Positions 17,711-27,167 are shown, counted from the first letter of the stretch. The stretch: DNA of 64,000 bases from VGTK01 sp046327915 (GCA_046327915.1 JAXLXO010000003.1:310001-374000); one strand, 5' to 3'. The notes: generated by a model from the sequence alone, not told the origin. Program-made: numbers and translations.

Positions 17711-18898
17711 TCAGTCCAGCAGCGCCGGCTTCGCGAGCTCCGGGAAGTGCGCGCGCACGCGCCGGGCGACCTCGAGCAGCGCCTGCGTCGCCGCCGGTGC
17801 GTCGGCACGCGACAGGAAGCCGACGTAGTTGCACAGCGCGAGGTGCCGGGCGCCCGCCTCGACCTCGGCGATCAGGCGCGGCACGACGTCGTCGGGCGTG
17901 CCCCAGTAGAGCGCGTTCTTCACCATCTCGCGGGGTACTTGACGGCAGAGCGCCAGCACGTCGGCGAGCGGCATCGTCGCCATGTTGCCCGTGAGCGTGA
18001 TCGAGTGCTCGTCGCCGAGGGGATGCTCGAAGCCGAACTCGCGCCACGCCTTGCCGAACGGAAAGCCGGTCAACGCGTGCCACTGCATGAACGGGTGGTC
18101 GAGCCACTGCTCGACGCGGTCGCGGTCGGGATGGCAGAGCAGCAGCGGCAGCGTGCCGCAGGTGATCGAGCGCGGATCGCGCCCCGCCGCCGCGGCGTGT
18201 CCGCGCGCGATCGCGAGCTTCTCGGCGATCCGCTCCGGACGTCCGACGACGCCGCCCGGCGTGTACACGAGCCAGCCGTCCGCCCAGCGCCCGATCGCCT
18301 CGAGCACCTTCGGTCCGCCGCCCGCGAGCCAGAACGTCGGCGGCACGCCGTCGTAGGGCGGCAGCTCGACGACCGCGTCCTCGAGCTTCCAGAAGCGTCC
18401 CTCGTACGACACCGGCTCCTGCGTCTCGAGGAACATGCGCACGATGCGCGCGGTCTCGCAGAGGCGCGAGTCGCGCAGGCGATGGTCGTAGCCGTAGGGC
18501 CCGATGTTCTTCCACTCGCCGGCGGCAAGCACGAAGATCGCGCGCCCCTGCGTGAAGTGCTGCGTGGTGAGGAACTCCTGCGCAAGGATCGCCGGACCGC
18601 GGCGGATCGCGTCGAGCACGCCCTCGCCGATGCAGACGCGCTTCGTGTGCTGTCCGAGCACGCTCATCAGCGGGTGCAGCGCGAACTTCGCGGCGAGCTT
18701 CGGATTGGTGCGCGCGCCGTCGCAGAATTCCGGCGTCCACAGCGAGTGCGGGTGCTGGAACTGCAGCTGGTCGCCGGCCCAGACGTGGTCGAAGCCGGCG
18801 GCCTCGAGCCCCTGCGCCGACTGGACGACCTGCTCGACCGGCGGATAGCTCGACGTGAACGTGCCGAAGGTCAGCGCTTCGGGGTTGAGACGCGGCAT
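17711..18898 (-). CDS. LLM-class flavin-dependent oxidoreductase
   Basis: A 395-residue luciferase-like TIM barrel. The N-terminal LTFGTFTSSYPP strand, GFDHVWAGDQLQFQHPHSLW, the cofactor-binding VLAAGEWKNIGPYGYDH region, TFWLAGGGPKVLEAIGRWADGW and the insertion-region pattern are typical of F420-dependent reductases and FMN monooxygenases. It would carry out hydride transfer on an unidentified substrate. This family is very abundant in some high-GC soil lineages. It is followed 24 bases upstream by rpe on the same strand. Start ATG at 18896-18898, with GGAAGGA 8 bases upstream. Confidence 0.85.
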   Translation of the reverse strand: MPRLNPEALTFGTFTSSYPPVEQVVQSAQGLEAAGFDHVWAGDQLQFQHPHSLWTPEFCDGARTNPKLAAKFALHPLMSVLGQHTKRVCIGEGVLDAIRRGPAILAQEFLTTQHFTQGRAIFVLAAGEWKNIGPYGYDHRLRDSRLCETARIVRMFLETQEPVSYEGRFWKLEDAVVELPPYDGVPPTFWLAGGGPKVLEAIGRWADGWLVYTPGGVVGRPERIAEKLAIARGHAAAAGRDPRSITCGTLPLLLCHPDRDRVEQWLDHPFMQWHALTGFPFGKAWREFGFEHPLGDEHSITLTGNMATMPLADVLALCRQVPREMVKNALYWGTPDDVVPRLIAEVEAGARHLALCNYVGFLSRADAPAATQALLEVARRVRAHFPELAKPALLD

Positions 18899-18922
18899 CG
18901 CGTTCGTCCTTCCGCGCGAGGC

Positions 18923-19675
18923 TCAGCGCGTCGTGAAGCCGTGCGCCGCGCACGACGAGCGCAGCAGGCTCACGCTGTCCGCGACCGACGCCTTCGCGTT
19001 GAACACCGTCGAGCCCGCGACCGCGATCGTCATGCCGGCCTCGGCGAGCGCCGCGATGTTGTCCGCCGAGACGCCGCCATCGACCTCGATGTCGATGCGG
19101 TCGAGGTCGCGCTCGCGCAGCGTCCGGCGCAGGCGGCGCACCTTGTCGATGCTCGACGTGATGAACTTCTGCCCGCCGAAGCCGGGGTTCACCGACATGA
19201 TGAGCGCCACGTCGATCTCGGGCAGGATCTCGTCGAGCGCGATCAGCGGCGTCGCCGGGTTCAGTCCGACGCCGGGCTGCGAGTCGAGCGAGCGGATGTT
19301 CTGCACCGTGCGGTGCAGGTGCGGACAGGCCTCGACGTGCACCGTCATCGCGCGCGCGCCGGCGCGGTGGAAGTCGGCGAGGTAGCGGTCCGGCTCGAGG
19401 ATCATCAGGTGCACCTCGAGCACCGCGCCGTACGGCTCCGCGAGCGGACGCAGCGCCTCGACGACCAGCGCGCCCATCGAGATGTTCGGCACGAAGCGTC
19501 CGTCCATCACGTCGATGTGGATGCGCCGCACGCCGGCGGCGAGCGCGTCGGACACCTGCTCGCCGAGCCGGCGGAAGTCCGCCGCGAGAATCGACGGCGC
19601 GATCGCGACCGCGCGCGCTCCCGAAGCGCCCTGCCCCGCGCTCGCGTTCTGTTCCGCTCCTTCGCCGTTCGCCAC
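18923..19675 (-). CDS. rpe: Ribulose-phosphate 3-epimerase
   Basis: A 250-residue TIM barrel. IAPSILAADFRRLGEQV, HIDVMDGRFVPNISMG, EVHLMILEPDRYL, VGLNPATPL, IMSVNPGFGGQKFI and DIEVDGGVSADNI are all diagnostic Rpe motifs with the metal-binding His and Asp residues. It interconverts ribulose 5-phosphate and xylulose 5-phosphate. GTG at 19673-19675 is preferred over an ATG at 19717, because AAGGAG lies 8 bases before the GTG. Even so, the first 22 residues form a non-conserved extension. Confidence 0.95.
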   Translation of the reverse strand: MANGEGAEQNASAGQGASGARAVAIAPSILAADFRRLGEQVSDALAAGVRRIHIDVMDGRFVPNISMGALVVEALRPLAEPYGAVLEVHLMILEPDRYLADFHRAGARAMTVHVEACPHLHRTVQNIRSLDSQPGVGLNPATPLIALDEILPEIDVALIMSVNPGFGGQKFITSSIDKVRRLRRTLRERDLDRIDIEVDGGVSADNIAALAEAGMTIAVAGSTVFNAKASVADSVSLLRSSCAAHGFTTR

Positions 19676-19847
19676 CCGCTGTCTCCTTTTCGACCTGAGC
19701 CGGAGGTCGCCTACCATCTCGCGTGCGGCGTGAACATCCGCGACACGCGAGCGTCAGCCGACACGCGGCGTCATGCGAGCACGCAATGTATCCGGCTTGG
19801 CTTTCAATCGGACGTATGATCTGTGACGGGATCTGGAGGGAACTGCG

Positions 19848-21200
19848 ATGGCGACCCACTCGATGGCGAACCTGATGCGAAGCGTTCTCGCGCTCGCGCT
19901 CGTCGGACTGACGACCGCTCCGTTCGCCGCCCCCGCAACTGCCGACGGACTCAAGCCCGGTGACAAGCTCGACAAGAGCACGGCGTCGCAGGCCGAGGGC
20001 ATGATGCCGCCCGAGATCCTCCAGCACTACAAGGACGGCAAGTTCGAGAACAAGGTCGTCGAGTGGCCGTCCGGCGTGTTCCGCTGGGAGACCGAGTTCC
20101 AGGAGGCGACGGTCTCGAACAAGGGCAAGTACGAGCTCAACGACAAGGGCACGATCGTCGACAAGAGCACCAAGGAGCAGCCGCCCTTCATCTACGGCTT
20201 CCCCTTCCCGGACGTCGACGCGAACGACCCGAAGGCCGCCGCGAAGATCCTGTGGAACTCGTACTACGGCTACTGGTACCTCGGGAACAGCCGCAACGAG
20301 ACGCGCCTCGTGTGGGCGAACCCGGACGGCATCGACCGCGAGGCCGGCCAGGACGTCTTCTTCATGTACTACGACGGCCAGTCGGAGCCGTACCGCGTCG
20401 ACAACCCGAAGAATCTGCTCATGCAGATGATCGCGACGACGACGTTCCCGACCGACCTGCAGGGCACGACGGCGCTGTCGTGGCGCTACCGCGATCCCGA
20501 CAAGCGCGACTCGTCGTGGGCCTACGTGCCGACGCTGCGCCGCGTCCGCGCCGTGTCGCCGACCAACCGCTCCGACGGCTTCCTCGGCTCGGACATGAGC
20601 CAGGACGACGGCCCGTTCTTCGACGGCAAGCCCGAGGACTTCGACTGGAAGCTCATCGAGCAGAAGGACATCTACCGCGTCGTCGACCCGCTGAGCATCG
20701 AGGGCAAGGACAACTACCGCTGGCTCGAGAAGGGCGGCTGGCGGACCATCTGGGACGGCACCAAGCCGACGGTCGGCTTCGAGGACTCGGACTGGAAGGG
20801 CCTGTCGTGGGCGCCGATCGGAGCCGCTGTCGCGAAGCGCCCGGTGTGGGTGCTCGAGGCCACGCCGAAGGACAAGTATTATCTTTACGGCAAGATCCAG
20901 CTCTACGTCGACCGCGAGACCTTCCAGGGCATCTACAACCGGAAGTTCAACTGGCGCGACGAGCTGATGAACACGTACACGATCCTCGGCATCATGTCGG
21001 GCAAGCGCACCCGCCCCGACGGCCGCGAGGACTGGACCTGGGCGTCGAACATGGGCTACCAGGCGGCCGAGAACGTGAAGATGAACCGCGCCACGGTCAG
21101 CGGTCTCAAGGGTCAGGGCAAGGAGCCCGCGAACGACCGCCGCATCTCGTTCGACCCGCAGTTCTTCGACTTCAACAACCTGCAGCGCTTCGGCAAGTAG
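19848..21200 (+). CDS. DUF1329 outer-membrane/periplasmic protein
   Basis: A 450-residue exported protein with a signal peptide ending near PATA and the DUF1329 architecture: DGLKPGDKLDKSTASQAEG near the mature start, WRYRDPDKRDSSWAYVPTLRR in the middle (a LolA/LolB-like half-barrel hallmark, R-R near the end) and YYLYGKIQLYVDRETFQGIY. The family is thought to bind hydrophobic ligands or lipoproteins in the periplasm; its function is not established. GGAGGG precedes the ATG by 8 bases, and a TATGAT box lies at 19815-19820 without a convincing -35. It converges with the peroxiredoxin gene. Confidence 0.85.
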   Translation: MATHSMANLMRSVLALALVGLTTAPFAAPATADGLKPGDKLDKSTASQAEGMMPPEILQHYKDGKFENKVVEWPSGVFRWETEFQEATVSNKGKYELNDKGTIVDKSTKEQPPFIYGFPFPDVDANDPKAAAKILWNSYYGYWYLGNSRNETRLVWANPDGIDREAGQDVFFMYYDGQSEPYRVDNPKNLLMQMIATTTFPTDLQGTTALSWRYRDPDKRDSSWAYVPTLRRVRAVSPTNRSDGFLGSDMSQDDGPFFDGKPEDFDWKLIEQKDIYRVVDPLSIEGKDNYRWLEKGGWRTIWDGTKPTVGFEDSDWKGLSWAPIGAAVAKRPVWVLEATPKDKYYLYGKIQLYVDRETFQGIYNRKFNWRDELMNTYTILGIMSGKRTRPDGREDWTWASNMGYQAAENVKMNRATVSGLKGQGKEPANDRRISFDPQFFDFNNLQRFGK

Positions 21201-21229
21201 CCGCGCCGCGCACAGCGAGGATCCCGAGC

Positions 21230-21264
21230 GAGGGGGACGGAGCCGGTCCGGCACCGCCCCCCTC
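21230..21264. terminator. Bidirectional hairpin between DUF1329 and peroxiredoxin genes
   Basis: GAGGGGG (21230-21236) pairs with CCCCCTC (21258-21264), and the stem continues inward with CGG/CCG and GCC/GGC, broken by two mismatches. It lies between convergent genes, so it may serve both. There is no T run. Confidence 0.5.
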
Positions 21265-21269
21265 TCGGA

Positions 21270-21902
21270 TCACTTCGGCTGCGGGACGAGGCGGAGGTAG
21301 GGCTTGAGCGCCTTCCAGCCGCCGGGGAACTTCTTCTTCGCGTCCTCGTCCGACAGCGCGGGGACGATGATGCAGTCGTCGCCCTGCTTCCAGTTCACCG
21401 GCGTCGCGACGCTGTGCTTCGACGTCAGCTGCAGCGAGTCGATCGCGCGCAGGATCTCGTCGAAGTTGCGGCCGGTGCTCGCGGGGTACGTGAGCGTCAG
21501 CTTGACCTTCTTGTCGGGCCCGATGACGAACACCGAGCGCACCGTGAGCGTGTCGAGCGCGTTCGGATGGATCATGTCGTAGAGGTCGGCGACCTTGCGG
21601 TCGGGGTCGGCGATCAGCGGGTAGTTCGGCGCCGTGCCCTGCGTCTCCTTGATGTCGTTCGACCACTCGCGGTGCGAGCCGAGCGGATCGACGCTCAGGC
21701 CGATGATCTTGACGCCGCGCTTGTCGAATTCCGGCTTGATGCGCGCCATGTAGCCGAGCTCGGTGGTGCACACCGGCGTGAAGTCCTTGGGGTGCGAGAA
21801 GAGCACCACCCATCCGTCGCCGATGAACTCGTGGAAGCGGATCGTTCCTTCCGTCGTCTCCGCCGTGAAGTCCGGCGCGATGTCGCCGAGTCGAATTCCC
21901 AT
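21270..21902 (-). CDS. 1-Cys peroxiredoxin (Prx6 type)
   Basis: A 210-residue peroxiredoxin. HPKDFTPVCTTELG places the peroxidatic Cys at residue 45, with the catalytic Thr-Pro before it. SVDPLGSHREWSNDI and the long C-terminal extension ending in GGWKALKPYLRLV are typical of the Prx6 subgroup. The only other Cys (GDDCIIVP) is not at a typical resolving position, so a 1-Cys mechanism is expected. It reduces peroxides using a cytoplasmic thiol donor. GGAGGG lies six bases before the ATG. Confidence 0.93.
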   Translation of the reverse strand: MGIRLGDIAPDFTAETTEGTIRFHEFIGDGWVVLFSHPKDFTPVCTTELGYMARIKPEFDKRGVKIIGLSVDPLGSHREWSNDIKETQGTAPNYPLIADPDRKVADLYDMIHPNALDTLTVRSVFVIGPDKKVKLTLTYPASTGRNFDEILRAIDSLQLTSKHSVATPVNWKQGDDCIIVPALSDEDAKKKFPGGWKALKPYLRLVPQPK

Positions 21903-21974
21903 GCACTGCCCTCCTGTCGGGTCCGAGCTGTTCGTCGTCCGGAGTACGAGAACGGTTTTGCCGTGGCAAGACGG

Positions 21975-22592
21975 TCAGTCGCGCTGCGCCCGGCCCCAGT
22001 AGGTGTAGGTGAACGGCCGCGGCCCCGGAACGTACATGCTGTCGAGCGCGTCCACGCGGAAGCCGGCGCCGCGGATCAGATCGGGGATCTCGCGGTTCAG
22101 GTTGCAGCCGCCCGACACGTGGCCCCAGACGCGGTTGAGACGGTCCTGCCAGCGCGCGACGCCGGCGTCCGGCGCGCGGCCGTGCTCCGAGAACAGCATC
22201 GTCCCGCCGGGTACGAGCACGCGGCGCATCTCGCCGAGGGCGCGCTCCACGCCCGGGATCGTGCAGAGCGTGTACGTCGTGACCACGGTGTCGACCGACG
22301 CGTCGTCGAGCGGGATCTGCTCACCCGGTACGCCGAGGAACTCGATGTCCATGCCGGCTTCCTTCGCCCGCTCGCGCGCGAGGCTGCGCAGCTCCTCCGA
22401 CGGCTCGAGCCCCCACAGCTTCGCCACGCGCCCCCGGTCGTAGAACGCGAGGTTCAGCCCGGAGCCCATCCCGATCTCGAGCACGCGGCCGCTCGCCTGC
22501 GGCACGACCTTGCTCCGCTGCATCGCGATCGGCTTCTGCTTCATCGCGTAGTCGAGCAGCTTCGGCAGCACCCAGCGATCGTAGAGTCCCAT
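21975..22592 (-). CDS. Class I SAM-dependent methyltransferase
   Basis: A 205-residue methyltransferase with motif I VLEIGMGSGLNLAFYD, motif II region LWGLEPSEELRSLARERA, TVVTTYTLCTIPGVERALGE and RRVLVPGGTMLFSEHG (motif III). This is the UbiE/Methyltransf_11 pattern. The ending, RPFTYTYWGRA, resembles METTL7-like methyltransferases that act on thiols or lipids. The substrate is unknown. It lies between the peroxiredoxin and sulfatase genes on the same strand, with small gaps. Confidence 0.85.
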   Translation of the reverse strand: MGLYDRWVLPKLLDYAMKQKPIAMQRSKVVPQASGRVLEIGMGSGLNLAFYDRGRVAKLWGLEPSEELRSLARERAKEAGMDIEFLGVPGEQIPLDDASVDTVVTTYTLCTIPGVERALGEMRRVLVPGGTMLFSEHGRAPDAGVARWQDRLNRVWGHVSGGCNLNREIPDLIRGAGFRVDALDSMYVPGPRPFTYTYWGRAQRD

Positions 22593-22645
22593 GCCCCGGT
22601 GCTATCCGAACGCGCGCGCCTCTTCCACCGGACCCGGGCGGGTCG

Positions 22646-24532
22646 TCACGGGCCGCGCAGCTCCACGAGGCGCTGCCGCAGCCGGTCCAGATCGGCCGCA
22701 TACGCGGGCGAGAACACGAGGTTCACGAGCTCCATCGGATCGGCCTCGACGTCGTAGAGCTCCTCGAGCACGCCACCGGTTCCCTCGAGCGAGACGTACT
22801 TGAGGCGTCCTTCGTGCACGCCCGCCCATGAGGGCACGATGATCGCGCCCCAGTTGCGGATCAGGAAGTCGTCGCGCGTGGCGACCGGTCCGTCGAGCAG
22901 ACCCGACACGTCGATGCCGTCCTGCCCGGACGGCGCGGGGACACCTGCCAGCGCCGCGATGGTCGGGGCCAGGTCGACGTTGACCACGATCTCGTCGCGC
23001 ACGGCGGGCTCCGGCGCGCGCACGGGATAGCTCATCACCAGCGGCACCCGCAGCGACTCCTCGTACTCGGTGAACTTCGAGTTCCACCAGTGCTCGCCCC
23101 AGTGGTAGCCGTGGTCCGAGGTGAACACGACGACGGTGTTGTCGAGCAGCCCGGTCTTCTCGAGCAGGTCCTCGAGCCGGCCGAACGCCTCGTCGACGGA
23201 CTGCAGCGACTCGAGCTGCAGGATGCGGTTGGCGTCGTCCTCCGCCGTTCCTTCCGGCGTCGCGTAGAACTTGACGAAGCCCACCCAGCCCGGCTTGGTC
23301 GACACGTTCGGCTCGTGCCAGTTCGCCGGACGCCACGGCGGCTCGAGCTGCAGCATCCCCGCGTGCCGCGGCGCCGGCACCGCCGGCAGGTGCGGCGCGT
23401 ACGGCGCGAACAGGAGGAAGAACGGCTCGTCGCGATTGGTGCGCACGAAGTTCAGCGCGCGCGCCGCGAGAAGATCGGTCGAGTACTCGCGCGGCGTGCC
23501 GCCGTACCGGATCCTCGTCCCGTTCTCGTCGACGCCGTAGTCGGTGAAGCCGTCACCGCCCTGGTCGAGGTCCAGCGCCTGCCACTCGTCCCAGCCCGGC
23601 GGAACCCCGGGAAGCAGGTGCTCGTAGTTCATGTACTTGCCGACCAGGCCGGTGACGTAGCCGCCGTCGTGCAGCCAGGTCGCGACCGTGCTGCTCGCGT
23701 CGAGCGTCGGCGCGGCGAGGAAGTTGGAGATGACCCCGTGGCGCTGCGCGTAGTTGCCGGTGAGAAATGTCGCCCGGCTGGGTCCGCACACCGGAGTGCT
23801 GACGTACGCCTTCGCGAAGTCGACCGACCGCGACCGCCAGCTCTGGACCCGGTTCATCCACGCGATGCTGGCGAGGTTCTGGTCGTCGGTCATCACGACG
23901 ATCACGTTGGGCGTCACCGGACGCGTCATCGCGCCGAGCAGACGCTCGACGCCCGCTCGCGCGCAGCGCGCGATCCGCTTCCCGTCGAGCGCGCCCGCGA
24001 CCGCCGTCGCCGACGCCGCGCACGGCGCGCCCAGCGAAGGCACGGTGACCCCCTGCTCGATCGCGGGGGCGAGGCCGTCGCAGGCCTTCTGCACCGTCGC
24101 GAACACGCTGGCGCGCCGCGCCGGGCGGTCGCCGTGCACGAGCTCGGCGATCCGCCTTCCTCCGTAACGGCTCGCGGCAGCGATGACCGCCCGCTGGCAG
24201 CGCGTCTGTGCGCGCACGGACGCGCCCGGCGCGATGGCGGTCGGCCCGTCTCCCGACACCAGCGCGAGCAACGCATCGACGTCCGCGCCGGCGCACGACG
24301 GCACGGCGGGCAGCGAGCACGGCACCGCGGCTCCGCCCTCGACGCGCAGACGCGCGCAGGCGAGCCTCGCCTGCAGCGCCGAGGTCAGCGCGGCCGCCTC
24401 GCCGGCCGACGTACAGGCGCCGTGCGCCGCACGCGGCCCGAGAATCAGGCCGACGACCAGGAGCAGCAGCCGGCAGCACGAGCGGAATCGAGGTGTCAGG
24501 GAAACTCCTCCTGGCGGGCGATGACGCGACAT
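22646..24532 (-). CDS. Sulfatase with an extra Cys-rich N-terminal domain
   Basis: A 628-residue exported protein. The signal peptide (RLLLLVVGLILGPRAAHGA) is followed by a Cys-rich region of about 165 residues (Cys near 40, 59, 72, 80, 112, 151, 171, 190) that is not part of sulfatases. The sulfatase domain then starts with PNVIVVMTDDQ (metal Asps) and holds VCGPSRATFLTG, where Cys249 would become formylglycine. GKYMNYEHLLPGVPPGWDEW and FTSDHGYHWGEHWW resemble N-acetylglucosamine-6-sulfatases. The ATG at 24532 has a poor ribosome site; AGGAGGAG instead precedes an in-frame CTG at 24499, which would begin a compact signal peptide. The substrate is probably an extracellular sulfated glycan. 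Confidence 0.85.
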   Translation of the reverse strand: MSRHRPPGGVSLTPRFRSCCRLLLLVVGLILGPRAAHGACTSAGEAAALTSALQARLACARLRVEGGAAVPCSLPAVPSCAGADVDALLALVSGDGPTAIAPGASVRAQTRCQRAVIAAASRYGGRRIAELVHGDRPARRASVFATVQKACDGLAPAIEQGVTVPSLGAPCAASATAVAGALDGKRIARCARAGVERLLGAMTRPVTPNVIVVMTDDQNLASIAWMNRVQSWRSRSVDFAKAYVSTPVCGPSRATFLTGNYAQRHGVISNFLAAPTLDASSTVATWLHDGGYVTGLVGKYMNYEHLLPGVPPGWDEWQALDLDQGGDGFTDYGVDENGTRIRYGGTPREYSTDLLAARALNFVRTNRDEPFFLLFAPYAPHLPAVPAPRHAGMLQLEPPWRPANWHEPNVSTKPGWVGFVKFYATPEGTAEDDANRILQLESLQSVDEAFGRLEDLLEKTGLLDNTVVVFTSDHGYHWGEHWWNSKFTEYEESLRVPLVMSYPVRAPEPAVRDEIVVNVDLAPTIAALAGVPAPSGQDGIDVSGLLDGPVATRDDFLIRNWGAIIVPSWAGVHEGRLKYVSLEGTGGVLEELYDVEADPMELVNLVFSPAYAADLDRLRQRLVELRGP

Positions 24533-24729
24533 CCCCTGTCACGCCGGCAACGGCCCAGTCAAATCACAAGTTGCACCGCGCCCGCCGTCCGCGTCACCCC
24601 GGAAAACGCCCGGGGCCATGCAGATTTCACCGTTTGTTCACGAAACGGTCGTCTCGCGACATCGCGCGCCCGCTACCTGTCTCCGCGACCACGCGTGCCG
24701 ACCGCGTACGCGAAGCAGAGGGGGAAACC

Positions 24730-25578
24730 ATGACCGGAGCGCGCTTCATCCACCGAACGGGCCTCGCGCCCATGCTGGCAACGGCCTGCCTCCTCGCGTC
24801 CGCGGGGTGCACCACGGTCACGACCGCAACCGTGAAGGAGCAGCGCGACTCGGGCATCACGCGCGAGTACGACCGTCCGCCCGGCGAGGTCTACCAGGCC
24901 GCCGTGCTGGCGATGGAGAACCTGCGCTCCGACCCGAACTGGCGAAACCTCGAGATCACCGAGAAGGACCCCGCGACCGGCACCGTGATCGCGATGCGCG
25001 ATCTCGACAGCGCCGTGATCCCGGGCCTGGGAGAGCGCGACGGCATCGGCGTCTTCGTCGCCGACGCACCGGCCGGCGAGAGCTCGGTGACGGTCGTGCG
25101 TCTCTCGACGGACCAGTTCCCGGGCGCCGCGGGAACGAAGATGAACACCGCGCGCGACGCGTCCGGTCTGCTCTTCCCGGCGATCGATGCGGCCCTCGGG
25201 ACCGTTCCCGAGGGCCCGCGCGTCCGCACGGCGGCGACGACGCCCGCGGCCGGGTCGCGAACCGCGTCCGCGGCGAGCGCCCCCGCGCCGGCCGCCGTGG
25301 CCGCGGCACCGGTGGCGGTGCCGCACGCGGAGACGACGACCGACCGGCTCTACGCCTTCCTGCGCGACCGCGGCGCGTGGCGCCCGCTGACGCGCCAGCT
25401 CGCGGCCGACGGCAGCGAGGAGATCCGCATCGGAACGTGGGCCGTGCTCACCGCGAGCGGCGACCGCGTCGCGCTGCACGTCAAGAACAAGAGCTCGGCC
25501 GTCGAGACCGCGCGCCTCGCGCTCGAGCTGCAGAGCGCGGGCTTCGCGGTCGACGTCGCGGAGTCGGGCCGCCGGTGA
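24730..25578 (+). CDS. Lipoprotein of unknown function
   Basis: A 282-residue lipoprotein: the signal ends in the lipobox LLASAGC, followed by TTVTTATVKEQ. Two regions are visible: an alpha/beta segment near residues 40-150 (EYDRPPGEVYQAAVLAMENL, ITEKDPATGTVIAMRD), which resembles DUF3568-like small envelope domains, and a C-terminal segment (AEIRIGTWAVLTA-like) after an Ala/Pro linker. GAGGGGG lies six bases before the ATG. It is divergent from the sulfatase and precedes the phosphate porin by 155 bases; a functional link is not shown. Confidence 0.7.
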   Translation: MTGARFIHRTGLAPMLATACLLASAGCTTVTTATVKEQRDSGITREYDRPPGEVYQAAVLAMENLRSDPNWRNLEITEKDPATGTVIAMRDLDSAVIPGLGERDGIGVFVADAPAGESSVTVVRLSTDQFPGAAGTKMNTARDASGLLFPAIDAALGTVPEGPRVRTAATTPAAGSRTASAASAPAPAAVAAAPVAVPHAETTTDRLYAFLRDRGAWRPLTRQLAADGSEEIRIGTWAVLTASGDRVALHVKNKSSAVETARLALELQSAGFAVDVAESGRR

Positions 25579-25733
25579 CGCGGCTGTTGCGAATCACCCA
25601 ATCTCCCACGACCGGTAACCTATTCGTCACACTCGGTCTGTAGAAGATTCGCAAACCCGGACCGCCAGCCGCGAGGGGACGCGGCCACCGCACGGCGGTC
25701 CGGAGCAACGACCCGCGAGAGGAGAACCCGGCA

Positions 25734-27167
25734 ATGACGAGCGCACGGAACCGCGGAGGGGCACGGCTGGCGTACACCGTACTGGTGGCGTCCACCGTTC
25801 TTCTGCCGCGCCTTGCACGAGCAAGAGACCTCACCGAGATCCTGGCCGACAAGGAGGTCATCACCCTCGACGAGAAGAAGGAGGCGACCCGGACCATCAC
25901 GAAGCCGACCATCGTCTACAAGGAGGGCAAGGGCTTCACGTTCGCGACACCCGACGACCGCTTCTCGCTCTCGGTCGGCGGCCGCCTGCAGGTCCGCTAC
26001 ACGCTGACCGACATCGACAGCGCCTTCGTGAACCCGCAGAAGGGCGTCGAGGACAGCCAGAGCTTCGACATCCCGCGCGCGCGCCTGTGGTGGGAAGGCA
26101 ACGCCTTCACGCCGCGACTGAAGTACAAGATCCAGATCGACGTGGCGGGCGGCGGTGGCGACATCCTGCGCGATGCCGAGCTCGAGTACGAGATCATCGA
26201 CGACAAGTGGCTGGCGGTCGTCGGCGGACAGATGAAGACGCCCTTCTGCCGGCAGGAGATGACGTCGTCCGGCAGGCTCGAGTTCGTCGACCGCTCGCTC
26301 GCCTGCAGCAACTTCCGCTTCGAGCGCGCGCGCGGCATCCAGTTCCGTGGCACGCCGATGAACGCGCTGATCGAGTACTACGCAGGCGTCTTCAACACGA
26401 CGGGCCGCAACGGCCCGGTCAATCCGGACGACAACTTCCTGTACGTCACCCGCTTCGCGATCAACCCCTTCGGCCCCATCCCGTACTCGGAGGGCGACTT
26501 CGAGGAGACGCCGAGCCCGCTCGTCGCGATCGGCGTCAACTACGGGTACGAGAAGGCGAAGGGCTCGGTGTTCACGTCCGCTGCGACCGTCGGCCCGAGC
26601 TCGGCGGATCCCGACGTCGACGTGATCACCGCCAACGGCAGCGCGCAGAACCAGGTGCCGTTCCTCCGCATGATCCAGCCGTATTACAACAAGCTCGCCA
26701 ACCCGAACGCGATCACGGCGAACGTGCACAACCTCGGCACCGATCTCGCCGCGCGCTGGATGGGCTTCGACCTGAACTTCGAGTACTTCCTCGGCTTCGT
26801 CAGCAACGACGCCTGGCAGTCGGCCGCGCCGGGACTCCCGTACGTCCTGCCCGCATCGAGCTTCGACAACCACGGCTACTACGTCCAGGCGGGCTACTTC
26901 ATCATCCCGAAGAAGCTGCAGATCGCCGCGCGCTACTCGGAGCTGAACGCCAACACCAGCGCCGAGGTCAAGACCAACACCGGCCGCAAGGTCTCGCCCT
27001 ACCAGGACGAGCTGCTCGGCGCGATCAGCTACTACTTCTGGCAGCACAACCTGAAGATCCAGACGGACTTCGGACCGGTCACCAACACCGCACAGAAGAA
27101 CGTCGACGGCGGAATCTCGGACAAGAACGATTTCCGCTGGCGCGTCCAGGCGCAGCTCATCTTCTGA
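25734..27167 (+). CDS. OprP/OprO-like porin (phosphate-selective porin family)
   Basis: A 477-residue outer-membrane protein. A signal peptide is followed by a short coiled N-terminal part (LTEILADKEVITLDEKKEA), then barrel strands starting FSLSVGGRLQVRYTLTD, IPRARLWWEGNAFTPRLKYK, AVVGGQMKTPFCRQEMTSSG and FEYFLGFVS, and the terminal strand WRVQAQLIF ending in Phe, as needed for Bam insertion. This is the Porin_O_P family. With pstS only 32 bases downstream it likely admits phosphate or phosphate esters. A search by eye of the upstream 155 bases found no convincing Pho box. Confidence 0.88.
   Translation: MTSARNRGGARLAYTVLVASTVLLPRLARARDLTEILADKEVITLDEKKEATRTITKPTIVYKEGKGFTFATPDDRFSLSVGGRLQVRYTLTDIDSAFVNPQKGVEDSQSFDIPRARLWWEGNAFTPRLKYKIQIDVAGGGGDILRDAELEYEIIDDKWLAVVGGQMKTPFCRQEMTSSGRLEFVDRSLACSNFRFERARGIQFRGTPMNALIEYYAGVFNTTGRNGPVNPDDNFLYVTRFAINPFGPIPYSEGDFEETPSPLVAIGVNYGYEKAKGSVFTSAATVGPSSADPDVDVITANGSAQNQVPFLRMIQPYYNKLANPNAITANVHNLGTDLAARWMGFDLNFEYFLGFVSNDAWQSAAPGLPYVLPASSFDNHGYYVQAGYFIIPKKLQIAARYSELNANTSAEVKTNTGRKVSPYQDELLGAISYYFWQHNLKIQTDFGPVTNTAQKNVDGGISDKNDFRWRVQAQLIF

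Noticed and set aside
19676..19717. ATG start for rpe at 19717
   Set aside because: It lacks a ribosome site; the GTG at 19675 has AAGGAG at good spacing, and the extra residues are not Rpe-like.
25579..25733. A Pho box ahead of the OprP-like porin
   Set aside because: The stretch around 25610-25645 (TATTCGTCACACTCGG and nearby) does not show two CTGTCAT-like repeats at 11-base spacing well enough to call.
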